The position numbers and the translations under genes are program-made. Below are positions 48,662 to 56,337 of a stretch of 64,000 nucleotides of DNA, in pieces; position 1 is the first letter of the stretch; every line of letters begins with the position of its first letter. The stretch covers positions 1 to 64,000 of the forward strand of contig SIRW01000022.1 of the NCBI GenBank assembly GCA_004366205.1, read 5' to 3'. Under the pieces are notes generated by a model. It was given only the letters and a program-made list of their open reading frames with translations. It did not search any database and had not been told where the DNA came from. The DNA is from Actinomycetota bacterium. Its GTDB lineage: Bacteria > Actinomycetota > Acidimicrobiia > Acidimicrobiales > CADCSY01.

Positions 48662-49867
48662 GTGGACGACGACGCCCGGGCGCAGCTGAAGCACGAGGTC
48701 TGCGAGCGCGTCGACGAGCTGGCGGGCGACCTCGTCGACGCGTCCCACCGCCTGCACGCCCACCCCGAGCTGTGCTTCGAGGAGCGGCACGCCCACGACC
48801 TGCTCACCGGCATCCTGGAGCGCCACGGCCTGGCGGTCGAGCGCCACGCCTGGGGCCTCGAGACCGCCTTCGACGCCCGGGCCGGCACCGAGGGGCCCGT
48901 GGTCGGCATCTGCTGCGAGTACGACGCCCTGCCCGGGGTGGGCCACGCCTGCGGCCACAACATCATCGGCGCCGCCGGCGTCGGCGCCGGTCTGGCCGCG
49001 GCCGCCGTGGCCGAGGCCGCCGGAGGTCGCGTCGCCATCCTCGGCACCCCCGCCGAGGAGGGCGGGGGCGGCAAGGTGCTGATGGCGCGCGCCGGTGCGT
49101 TCGCCGGCGTCGACGTGGCGCTCATGGTGCACCCCGCCGACCACGACCTGACCGCCATGCACGCCATCGGCGTGCGCCGGCTGGCCGTCACCTACCAGGG
49201 CGTGGCCGCGCACGCCGCCGCCTTCCCGGAGGCCGGCCGCAACGCCCTCGATGCCGCCGTGCTCGGCTACGTCAACGTCATGGCCCTGCGCCAGCACATC
49301 CGCGACGACGAGCGGCTGCACGGCATCCTCACCGAAACCGGCGAGCAGCCCAACATCGTCCCCGAGCGGGCGGGCGCGCTGTGGTACGTCCGCTCGCCCC
49401 GCCTCGACCTGCTCGACGCCCTCACCGAACGGGTGGTGGCGTGCCTCGAGGCGGGCGCCACCGCCGCCGGCTGCGGCATCGACTGCGAACCGCTCGATCC
49501 CACCTACGCCGAGATGGTCGACAACGAGCCGCTCGTCGTCGCCTACCGGGCCAACGCCCGGGCCCTCGGCCGGGTGGTCCAGGACCCCGGCCCCGACCGC
49601 CAGGTGGTCGGCAGCACCGACATGGGCAACATCAGCCAGCTGGTGCCCTCGATCCACCCGATGATCAAGGTGGCGCCGGCGGGGGTGGCGATCCACTCCC
49701 ACGAGTTCGCCCGGTGGGCCGCCGCCCCCGAGGGCGACGCCGCGGTGCTCGACGGCGCCAAGGCCATGGCCATGACCGCCATCGACGTGTGGACCGACGC
49801 CGCCCTGCTGGCCGACGCCCGCCGGGCGTTCACCCAGGTCCGCGCCGGCGGCGCCCTGGCGCCGTAG
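48662..49867 (+). CDS. M20-family amidohydrolase/peptidase
   Basis: The 401-residue product belongs to the M20D-like amidohydrolase group (p-aminobenzoyl-glutamate hydrolase, hippurate hydrolase and relatives). It shows CEYDALPGVGHACGHNIIGAAGVG with metal-binding His and Asp, GTPAEEGGGGKVLM with the catalytic Glu pair, and a lid domain with VTYQGVAAHAAAFPEAGRNALDA. VGSTDMGNIS follows in the catalytic domain, and PAGVAIHSHEFA gives the last metal ligand. It hydrolyses an amide bond in a small N-acyl amino acid or peptide. AbgB-like is the closest impression; the substrate is unknown. It has its own leaderless-type promoter and no evident operon partner except possibly thyX. Confidence 0.86.
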   Translation: MDDDARAQLKHEVCERVDELAGDLVDASHRLHAHPELCFEERHAHDLLTGILERHGLAVERHAWGLETAFDARAGTEGPVVGICCEYDALPGVGHACGHNIIGAAGVGAGLAAAAVAEAAGGRVAILGTPAEEGGGGKVLMARAGAFAGVDVALMVHPADHDLTAMHAIGVRRLAVTYQGVAAHAAAFPEAGRNALDAAVLGYVNVMALRQHIRDDERLHGILTETGEQPNIVPERAGALWYVRSPRLDLLDALTERVVACLEAGATAAGCGIDCEPLDPTYAEMVDNEPLVVAYRANARALGRVVQDPGPDRQVVGSTDMGNISQLVPSIHPMIKVAPAGVAIHSHEFARWAAAPEGDAAVLDGAKAMAMTAIDVWTDAALLADARRAFTQVRAGGALAP

Positions 49868-49870
49868 CAT
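49865..49870 (+). promoter_or_regulatory. Probable -10 element (TAGCAT) for the ThyX-like gene, leaderless
   Basis: TAGCAT ends eight bases before the GTG at 49879. It includes the stop codon of the M20 peptidase gene. Confidence 0.45.
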
Positions 49871-49878
49871 CGCAGCCT

Positions 49879-51489
49879 GTGTCCGCGTACGTCGGCGAGG
49901 AGTTCACGGCCGAGGAGGCCGACGTGCTGCGGCGGTACGTCACGAACCTCGACCGGCCGGTCTTCGCCCTCGTCAACCTGCCCGAGGTCGTCAAGGGCGC
50001 CCTCTTCGCCCGCTACTCCCGGACCCACAAGAGCCTGCGCCGCCTCTTCCTCGACGAGTTCGTCGGTGAGCTCGACATCGAGGGCGACGCCAGCATCGAC
50101 GCCACCGTCGGCCTGGCCCGCGCCGAGGAGCTCTACGACCGGGTGTTCCTCGAGTACGGCGACGACTCCGTCGCCCAGCTCGGGGGCGTGCACCTGGCGT
50201 GCGAGCAGGCATCCAACCTGCTCACCAAGATCCTCGAGTGGGGCCGGCTCATGTCCTACCTCGAGCAGTCGACCCGCTACATCCCCTACGACGCCCGCCT
50301 CGGCGGCCGCTACCGCTACTACCGCGACCCCGGGATCCTGTCGTCGCCCCTCGGCACCCGCTACGTCGGCGACATGGACCGCATCTTCGACATCTACGCC
50401 GAGCTGCTCCCGGCGCTGCAGGACCACCTGCGCGAGCGCCACCCCAAGGACCCGGGCGACTCGGACTTCGTCTACCGAAGCTCGATCCGGGCCAAGGCGC
50501 TCGACGCCCTGCGGGGCATCCTTCCGGCCGCGGCCCTGTCGAACGTGGGCATCTACGGCACGGGCCAGGGCTACGAGGCCCTGCTGCTGCGGATGCGGGC
50601 CCACCCGCTGCCCGAGGCCCGTCAGTACGCCGAGCTCATGCTCACCGAGCTGCGCAAGGTCATCCCCTCGTTCCTCAAGCGCGTCGACCTGCCCGACCGG
50701 GGCGGCGCCTGGATCGACTACCTCGCCGGCACCCGGGGCGCCACCGCCGAGGTCGCCGAGCGGCTCTTCGCCGGGGTGGAACCCGAGCCCGCCGCCGAGG
50801 TGACCCTGCTCGACTGGGACCCCGAGGGTGAGGACAAGCTGCTCGCCGCCATGCTCTACCCCCACACCGACCTGCCCGAGGACCAGGTGCGCCGCCGGGT
50901 GGCCGAGCTGGGGCCCGACGAGCGCGATGCCGTCGTGGCCGCCTACGTGGGCCAGCGGGGCAACCGCCGGCACAAGCCCGGCCGGGCCCTCGAGCGCATC
51001 TTCTACCGGTTCGACGTGTGCTCCGACTACGGCGCGTTCCGTGACCTGCAGCGGCACCGCATGCTCACCATCGAGTGGCAGGCCCTCAGCCCCCGGCACG
51101 GCTACGACGTGCCCGCACCCGTCGTGGACGCCGGGTGCGCCGGCCGCTACGACGAGGCCATGGGCATCTCGGCCGGCCTCTACGACGCCCTGGCCGGCCA
51201 CGCCCCCCACCAGGCCGCCTATGCCGTGGCCCTCGCCTACCGGGTCCGCTACGTCATCCAGCTCAACGCCCGCGAGGCCATGCACCTGCTCGAGCTGCGC
51301 ACGACGCCCCAGGGCCACCCCTCGTACCGGCGGGTCGCCCAGGAGATGCACCGCCTCATCGCCGAGCAGGCCGGCCACCGGGCCGTCGCCGCCATGATGC
51401 GCTTCGTGGACCACAGCGACGACGCCGAGCTCGAGCGCCTCGAAGCCGAGCGCCGCGCCGAGGCCCGCCGTCTCCGCCAGCAGGCCTGA
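49879..51489 (+). CDS. thyX: Double-length FAD-dependent thymidylate synthase (ThyX)-like protein
   Basis: The 536-residue product is about twice the usual ThyX length and consists of two ThyX-like halves. ThyX makes dTMP from dUMP with FAD and methylene-tetrahydrofolate and has the motif RHRxxSxxxxSxR. In the N-terminal half the motif reads WGRLMSYLEQSTRY (121-134), keeping the Ser...Ser-x-Arg part but losing Arg-His. In the C-terminal half it reads RHRMLTIEWQALS (392-404), keeping RHR but losing the second part. FALVNLPEVVKGALFARYSR near the start and HLLELRTTPQGHPSYR near the end are further ThyX-like segments. The two halves may build one composite active site. No other thymidylate synthase is in the window. 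Confidence 0.8.
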   Translation: MSAYVGEEFTAEEADVLRRYVTNLDRPVFALVNLPEVVKGALFARYSRTHKSLRRLFLDEFVGELDIEGDASIDATVGLARAEELYDRVFLEYGDDSVAQLGGVHLACEQASNLLTKILEWGRLMSYLEQSTRYIPYDARLGGRYRYYRDPGILSSPLGTRYVGDMDRIFDIYAELLPALQDHLRERHPKDPGDSDFVYRSSIRAKALDALRGILPAAALSNVGIYGTGQGYEALLLRMRAHPLPEARQYAELMLTELRKVIPSFLKRVDLPDRGGAWIDYLAGTRGATAEVAERLFAGVEPEPAAEVTLLDWDPEGEDKLLAAMLYPHTDLPEDQVRRRVAELGPDERDAVVAAYVGQRGNRRHKPGRALERIFYRFDVCSDYGAFRDLQRHRMLTIEWQALSPRHGYDVPAPVVDAGCAGRYDEAMGISAGLYDALAGHAPHQAAYAVALAYRVRYVIQLNAREAMHLLELRTTPQGHPSYRRVAQEMHRLIAEQAGHRAVAAMMRFVDHSDDAELERLEAERRAEARRLRQQA

Positions 51490-51526
51490 GCTTCCGCCCC
51501 CTTCCGCCCCCCGGCAGGCTGGCGCG

Positions 51527-51573
51527 TTCTGTGAGGATTTTCTGGGTCATAGCAGCAGAAAATCCTCACAGAA
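51527..51573. terminator. Perfect 18-bp hairpin in the gap after thyX (terminator or intergenic palindromic repeat)
   Basis: TTCTGTGAGGATTTTCTG (51527-51544) pairs perfectly with 51556-51573 over an 11-base loop. The AT-rich stem stands out in this GC-rich window. It shares TGTGAGG...CCTCACA with the hairpin at 11480-11532. It lies 37 bases after the thyX stop; it may terminate thyX or be a dispersed element. Confidence 0.65.
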
Positions 51574-51616
51574 GGGCGCGGGCCAGCGACGGCTGGGGGT
51601 GATGTTGAGGTTGGGG

Positions 51617-51646
51617 TTGATGTTGCTGGTGTTGCGTGCGTAGCAT
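51617..51646 (+). promoter_or_regulatory. Candidate promoter (TTGATG - 18 bp - TAGCAT) for the LysM-M23 gene
   Basis: TTGATG (51617-51622) and TAGCAT (51641-51646) with 18 bases between form one of the better promoters here. The upstream stretch (about 51600-51637) is G/T-rich on the plus strand with repeated GTTG. A leader of about 20 bases carries AAAGGAG. Confidence 0.55.
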
Positions 51647-51674
51647 GTCCGGCCGGGGCTGAAAGGAGTGATTC

Positions 51675-52616
51675 GTGCGCGGGCCCACGTGTCCCCGAGC
51701 AGCGGCAGCCGTGGCGGCCATGACCGTGATCGGCCTGGTCGCCGGGGCCGGCACCGGGACCTACACGGTGCGGTCCGGTGACACGCTCTCGGGCATCGCC
51801 AGCCGGCTCGGCGCCACGGTCGCCGAGCTCGTCCGGGCCAACGGCATCGCCGACCCCGACCGCATCCGCGTGGGCCAGGTGCTGCAGGTCCCCGGCGCCC
51901 CCACGCCGGCGATCCACGTGGTGCGGCCGGGGGAGACCCTCGGCGGCATCGCCCGGCGCCACGGCGTCACGGTCGCCCAGCTGATGGCCGCCAACGGCAT
52001 CACCGACCCGAACCGCGTGTGGGCAGGCTCGCGCCTGCACCTCAGTGGTCCGGCGCCCGCACCGATCCAGCTGGTCAGCAGCACCAGCGGCAGCCACACC
52101 ATCGCCGCGGGCGAGACGCTCGGCGCCATCGCCCGCCGGTACGGCACCACGGTTGCTGCCCTCGCCCGGGCGAACGGCATCACCGACCCGAACCGGATCG
52201 TGGCCGGGCGCACCCTCACCGTGCCCGGCGCCTGGCGCTGCCCCGTCGCGGGGCCGTCCCGCTTCCTCGACGACTTCGGTGCGCCCCGCGCGGGCGGCCG
52301 GTTCCACGAGGGGATCGACCTGTTCGCCCCGCGGGGGACGCCCGTCGTCGCCCCCGTGAGCGGGGTCGTGACCCACAGCACGGGCTCCATCGGCGGGCTG
52401 CAGTTCCGCCTGCGGGGCGATGACGGCCACCACTACATCGGCACCCACCTCGACGCCTTCGGCGCGTCGGGCCGGGTCGCCGCCGGCGCCGTGGTCGGCT
52501 ACGTGGGGAGCACCGGGAACGCGGCGGGCACCGCGCCCCACCTGCACTTCGAGATCCACCCGAACGGCGGGCGGCCCGCCAACCCCTACCCGACCCTGGT
52601 GGCAGCGTGCGGCTGA
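51675..52616 (+). CDS. Secreted M23 peptidoglycan endopeptidase-like protein with three LysM domains
   Basis: The 313-residue product has a short signal-like N-terminus, then three LysM domains at about residues 30-74, 81-125 and 137-181 (YTVRSGDTLSGIASRLG, HVVRPGETLGGIARRHG, HTIAAGETLGAIARRYG), and an M23 LytM domain. The zinc ligands can be read in RFHEGIDLFAPRG and PHLHFEIHPNG. LysM binds peptidoglycan glycan chains; M23 domains cut peptide cross-bridges, though some are inactive regulators. The GTG start has AAAGGAG at good spacing. The next gene encodes a LysM lytic transglycosylase; the pair may act on the same wall region. Confidence 0.88.
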   Translation: MRGPTCPRAAAAVAAMTVIGLVAGAGTGTYTVRSGDTLSGIASRLGATVAELVRANGIADPDRIRVGQVLQVPGAPTPAIHVVRPGETLGGIARRHGVTVAQLMAANGITDPNRVWAGSRLHLSGPAPAPIQLVSSTSGSHTIAAGETLGAIARRYGTTVAALARANGITDPNRIVAGRTLTVPGAWRCPVAGPSRFLDDFGAPRAGGRFHEGIDLFAPRGTPVVAPVSGVVTHSTGSIGGLQFRLRGDDGHHYIGTHLDAFGASGRVAAGAVVGYVGSTGNAAGTAPHLHFEIHPNGGRPANPYPTLVAACG

Positions 52617-52750
52617 CCCTCACCTCGAGGTCGACGTCGAGGCTGCCGTGCTCGACGGTCGATCTCCACCACAGGCTCAAGGCGGGCCGGCGGCACGCCG
52701 ATGCCTCTCCCACCTCGGGAGCGGGCGGGAGTGGCCACGGAGGGAGAACG

Positions 52751-53698
52751 ATGCGCGCCACGACCACCCGACCCCGCGCCAGCGCGGCGCCCCGGCGAGC
52801 CCAGCGGCGGGCGGCCACGGTCCTCGCCGGCCTGCTCGCCCTCGCCGTGGCGGCGCCGGCGTCGGTCGGCAGCTACACGATCCGGCCCGGTGACACGCTC
52901 GGCGCCATCGCCCGCCAGCACGGGACGACGATCTCGGCGCTGGCGGCCGCCAACGGGATCACCGACGTGAACCGGATCATCGCAGGCCGCACCCTTCAGC
53001 TCCCCGGAGCCGGCGGGGCACCGGCCGTCCCGCCACCGCCTGCGGCGGCCCCGGCCCCGGCGGGCGGCGGGCAGACCTACGTGATCGCCGCCGGGGACAC
53101 CCTGTCGGGCATCGCCCGGCGCTTCGCGGTGACCGTCCGGGCCCTCGCCGACGCCAACGGCATCACCGACGTGAACCGCATCCGGGCCGGGGTGCGCCTG
53201 ACGATCCCCGGCTCGGACCTGACCACCACGCCGACCCCGCCCGCGGCCCGCGCCGGCGTCGACGCCAGCCGGTTCCCCGAGCGGCTCCGCACCAGCCCCG
53301 AGCGCCTGGCCCTCGTCCCGCACTTCCAGCGTTGGGCGGGGGAGTACGGCGTGCCCGTCGACCTGCTGATGGCCATGACCTGGCTCGAGTCCGGCTGGCA
53401 GAACCAGGTCGTGTCCCACGTCGGCGCCCAGGGCATCGGCCAGCTCATGCCCGCCACCGTGGACTTCGTCTCCGACGTGCTGCTGCGGACCCGGCTCGAC
53501 CCCGCCGTGCCCGACCAGAACATCCGCATGAGCGCCCGCTACCTCGCCTGGCTCCTCGAACGGACGGGCGGGGACGAGCGCCTCGCCCTGGCCGGCTACT
53601 ACCAGGGCCTGGCCTCGGTGCGGGCCCGGGGGGTGTTCGCGGTGAGCGAGGCCTACGTGGCGAACGTGCAGACCCTGCGCGCCCGGCACTTCGCGTGA
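52751..53698 (+). CDS. LysM lytic transglycosylase-like protein (SLT domain)
   Basis: The 315-residue product starts at an ATG with GGAGGGAG upstream. A basic N-terminus and hydrophobic segment (ATVLAGLLALAVAAPASVG) indicate export. Two LysM domains (about 41-85 and 109-153) are joined by a Pro/Ala-rich linker. The C-terminal SLT domain has DLLMAMTWLESGWQNQVVS with Glu213 as catalytic acid, GAQGIGQLMPATVDFV, and LALAGYYQG. Lytic transglycosylases cleave the MurNAc-GlcNAc bond, forming anhydro ends. An in-frame ATG at 52607 has no ribosome binding site and would add a non-signal N-terminus. Confidence 0.88.
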   Translation: MRATTTRPRASAAPRRAQRRAATVLAGLLALAVAAPASVGSYTIRPGDTLGAIARQHGTTISALAAANGITDVNRIIAGRTLQLPGAGGAPAVPPPPAAAPAPAGGGQTYVIAAGDTLSGIARRFAVTVRALADANGITDVNRIRAGVRLTIPGSDLTTTPTPPAARAGVDASRFPERLRTSPERLALVPHFQRWAGEYGVPVDLLMAMTWLESGWQNQVVSHVGAQGIGQLMPATVDFVSDVLLRTRLDPAVPDQNIRMSARYLAWLLERTGGDERLALAGYYQGLASVRARGVFAVSEAYVANVQTLRARHFA

Positions 53699-53742
53699 AC
53701 CGCTGAGCGCCGCGCGCGACCCCCTGGAGCGTCCGGTACGGC

Positions 53743-53748
53743 TACGCT
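53743..53748 (+). promoter_or_regulatory. Possible -10 element (TACGCT) for the Mce operon
   Basis: TACGCT lies 83 bases before the ATPase ATG. It would leave a leader of about 75 bases. The first obvious promoter of the mce genes; no operator is apparent. Confidence 0.3.
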
Positions 53749-53831
53749 GCCGCCGGCAGCGACACGAGCTGCCGCCAGGGCATCGCGCCGGGGCACCGCG
53801 ACGCACCACATGACGACGGAGCAGGGGGTCC

Positions 53832-54686
53832 ATGGCCGGGGACGCCATCATCTCGCTACGGGGGGTCACGAAGTCCTTCGGCAGCCACACCGTGCTCGAG
53901 GACATCAGCTTCGACGTGCCCCGCGGCCGGATCAGCGCCATCCTCGGCCCGTCCGGCACGGGCAAGTCGGTGCTGCTGAAGAACGTCATCGGCCTGTTGC
54001 GGCCCGAGCGGGGCGAGATCTGGGTCGACGGCGAGCAGATCGTGGGCATGGGCGAGCAGGACCTGTACCGGGTGCGCCGCAAGATGGGCGTGCTGTTCCA
54101 GGACGGCGCTCTGTTCGGGTCGATGACGATCTTCGACAACATCGCCTTCCCGCTGCGCGAGCACACCAAGAAGCCCGAGAGCGAGATCCGCGCCATCGTC
54201 GAGGAGAAGGCGGGCATGGTCGGCCTGCTCGACCACATGCGCAAGTACCCCGGCGAGGTTTCCGGCGGCATGAAGAAGCGGGCCGGCCTCGCCCGGGCGC
54301 TGGTGATGGAACCCGAGATCGTGCTGTTCGACGAGCCCGACTCAGGCCTCGACCCCGTGCGCGTCGCCTACCTCGACGAGCTCGTCCGCAAGGTCCAGGA
54401 AGAGACCGGCGCCACGTTCTTCATCATCACCCACAACATCCCGTCGGTGATGCGGACCGCGGACTACCTGGGGGTGCTGTTCCGCTCCCGCCTGGTGCAG
54501 TTCGCCAGCAAGGAGGAGATGCGAGCGTCCGACAACCCGATCATCCGCCAGTTCCTCGCCGGCCGGGCCCGCGGCCCCATCGGCATGGACGAGATGGCCG
54601 ACGACGAGACCGAGCTCGAGCAGGAGCTCGTCGCCCAGGAAGACGAGCTCTTCGGTGACGACGAGCCCGAGATCATGACGGTCTGA
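53832..54686 (+). CDS. Mce-system ABC transporter ATPase (MlaF/Mkl/MceG-like)
   Basis: The 284-residue product has Walker A GPSGTGKS (39-46), the Q-loop FQDGALFGSMT, the signature VSGGMKKR, and Walker B IVLFDEPDSGLDPVR. The long acidic C-terminal tail (DEMADDETELEQELVAQEDELF) is a feature of the MceG/Mkl group, which energises Mce lipid importers. Unlike mycobacteria, where mceG lies apart, it heads the operon here. The permease genes follow nine bases later. The ATG has a purine-rich GGAGCAGGGGG upstream. Confidence 0.92.
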   Translation: MAGDAIISLRGVTKSFGSHTVLEDISFDVPRGRISAILGPSGTGKSVLLKNVIGLLRPERGEIWVDGEQIVGMGEQDLYRVRRKMGVLFQDGALFGSMTIFDNIAFPLREHTKKPESEIRAIVEEKAGMVGLLDHMRKYPGEVSGGMKKRAGLARALVMEPEIVLFDEPDSGLDPVRVAYLDELVRKVQEETGATFFIITHNIPSVMRTADYLGVLFRSRLVQFASKEEMRASDNPIIRQFLAGRARGPIGMDEMADDETELEQELVAQEDELFGDDEPEIMTV

Positions 54687-54694
54687 GGCCCGGC

Positions 54695-55465
54695 GTGATC
54701 GACAAGGCCCAGTTCGTCGTCCGGGAGACCGGCAACATGTTCGCCATCTCGCTGGAGGGCCTGCGGCGGACGTGGGACGTGCGGCACTGGTGGCGCGAGT
54801 ACCTCACGCAGTGCTGGTTCATCGCCAAGGTCACGAGCGTGCCCGTCATCCTCATCTCGATCCCGTTCGGGATGGTCATCGCCCTGCACGTGGGCACCTT
54901 CGCCCGCCAGCTCGGCGCCGAGTCGACCACGGGCGCCGCCATGGTGCTCGCCATCGTGCGGGAGGCGGCCCCCGTCGCCACGGCCCTGTTGATCGCCGGC
55001 GCCGGTGGCTCGGCCATGACCGCGGACCTGGGATCGCGCAAGATCCGCGACGAGATCGCGGCGATGGAGGTCATGGCGGTGAACCCCGTGCACCGCCTGG
55101 TCACGCCCCGCCTGTTCGCGGCCGCCACCGTCGGGGTGTTCCTCGTCTCGCTCGTGAGCCTGGCCGGCCTGGCCGGCGGGTACTTCTTCAACGTCGTCAT
55201 CCAGGACGTCACGCCCGGCGCCTACTTCCAGGGGTTCACCTCGCTCGTCCACCTGCCCGATCTGTACTCGGCGCTGGTGAAGGCGGCTGTGTTCGGGTTC
55301 ATCGCCGCCATGGTCGCCTGCTACAAGGGCCTCTACGCCAAGGGCGGCCCCAAGGGCGTGGGCGACGCCGTGAACCAGGCCGTGGTCATCACGTTCCTGT
55401 TGATCTTCTTCGCCAACTTCGTCATGACCAGCCTGTACTTCGCCCTCGTCCCCCCGAAGTTCTGA
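54695..55465 (+). CDS. Mce-system permease YrbE-A (MlaE family)
   Basis: The 256-residue product has the MlaE fold: an amphipathic N-terminus (MFAISLEGLRRTWDVRHWWREYLTQCWFIAKVTSVPVILISIPFGMVIALHVG), about five membrane segments, and the conserved EAAPVATALLIAGAGGSAMTADLGSRKIRDEIAAMEVMAVNP loop where the ATPase couples. It pairs with the next permease and passes lipid between the membrane and Mce needle proteins. The GTG start lies in a gap of eight bases after the ATPase gene. Confidence 0.92.
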   Translation: MIDKAQFVVRETGNMFAISLEGLRRTWDVRHWWREYLTQCWFIAKVTSVPVILISIPFGMVIALHVGTFARQLGAESTTGAAMVLAIVREAAPVATALLIAGAGGSAMTADLGSRKIRDEIAAMEVMAVNPVHRLVTPRLFAAATVGVFLVSLVSLAGLAGGYFFNVVIQDVTPGAYFQGFTSLVHLPDLYSALVKAAVFGFIAAMVACYKGLYAKGGPKGVGDAVNQAVVITFLLIFFANFVMTSLYFALVPPKF

Positions 55466-55472
55466 GCCGCCG

Positions 55473-56330
55473 TTGACCGCCACCGCCACCGCCCGCCGCA
55501 GCGCCCACCGGGCCGCCATCGCCGCCGGCAGCGCCCTCGAGGAGGTCGGCCGCCAGCTCGGGTTCTACGTGCGGATCCTCTACGAGACCGTCGTCCACCT
55601 CGTGATCCGCCTGCGCTACCGCAACGTCATCCTCAACCTCGTCAGCGACATCACGATCGGCGCCGGGGCCCTGATCGTCGGCGCCGGCATGGTCTTCGTG
55701 ATCTTCTCGATGTCGTTCTTCACCGGCACCCAGGTGGGCATGCAGGGGTTCCGGGGCCTCGAGCAGATCGGCGCCGAGGCGTTCATCGGGCTGGTCGGCG
55801 CCTACGCCAACACCCGGGAGATCACCCCGCTGATCGCGGGGGTCGCCTTCGCCGCCCAGGTCGGTGCCGGCTACACGGCCGAGCTCGGCGCCATGCGCAT
55901 CTCCGACGAGATCGACGCCCTCGAGGTCATGTCGGTGCCCACGTTCGTGTACCTGGTGTGCACCCGGGTCGTGGCGGCCGTGACCGCCATCATCCCGCTG
56001 TACCTGCTCTCGCTGTACGCCAGCTTCGTCGCCACCAAGCTCATCGCCGTGTGGTTCTTCGGGATGTCCGAGGGCATCTACGACTACTACTTCCGGCTCT
56101 ACCTGCCGCCGATCGACCTGCTCTACAGCCTGGCCAAGGCGGCGATCTTCGCCGTCGCCGTCGCCCTCATCCACTGCTACTACGGGTTCTACGCCTCCGG
56201 CGGGCCCGAGGGCGTGGGCGTGGCCACCGGCCGGGCGATCCGGCTCAGCATCACGACCGTCGTGGTGCTCAACCTGCTGCTGTCGCTGCTGTTCTGGGGT
56301 GGCGGCGACACGGTGAACCTGAGCGGGTGA
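55473..56330 (+). CDS. Mce-system permease YrbE-B (MlaE family)
   Basis: The 285-residue product is a second MlaE-type permease. It has an N-terminal tail of about 45 residues, then RNVILNLVSDITIGAGALIVGAGMVFVIFSMSF, and the coupling loop REITPLIAGVAFAAQVGAGYTAELGAMRISDEIDALEVMSVP. A TTG codon starts it seven bases after the first permease gene, since no ATG or GTG lies in a suitable position. Two different permeases per complex are usual in actinobacterial Mce systems. Confidence 0.9.
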   Translation: MTATATARRSAHRAAIAAGSALEEVGRQLGFYVRILYETVVHLVIRLRYRNVILNLVSDITIGAGALIVGAGMVFVIFSMSFFTGTQVGMQGFRGLEQIGAEAFIGLVGAYANTREITPLIAGVAFAAQVGAGYTAELGAMRISDEIDALEVMSVPTFVYLVCTRVVAAVTAIIPLYLLSLYASFVATKLIAVWFFGMSEGIYDYYFRLYLPPIDLLYSLAKAAIFAVAVALIHCYYGFYASGGPEGVGVATGRAIRLSITTVVVLNLLLSLLFWGGGDTVNLSG

Positions 56331-56337
56331 GGGGACC

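Noticed and set aside
52617-52750. c-di-AMP (ydaO-type) riboswitch before the LysM transglycosylase gene
   Set aside because: Such switches often precede actinobacterial LysM hydrolases, but this 134-base leader is too short for a typical one and I cannot find its conserved core.
53810-54658. Alternative frame beginning with ATG at 53810 ahead of the Mce ATPase
   Set aside because: Its translation is a Arg/Gly-rich shadow of the ATPase gene, whose Walker and signature motifs lie in the other frame.
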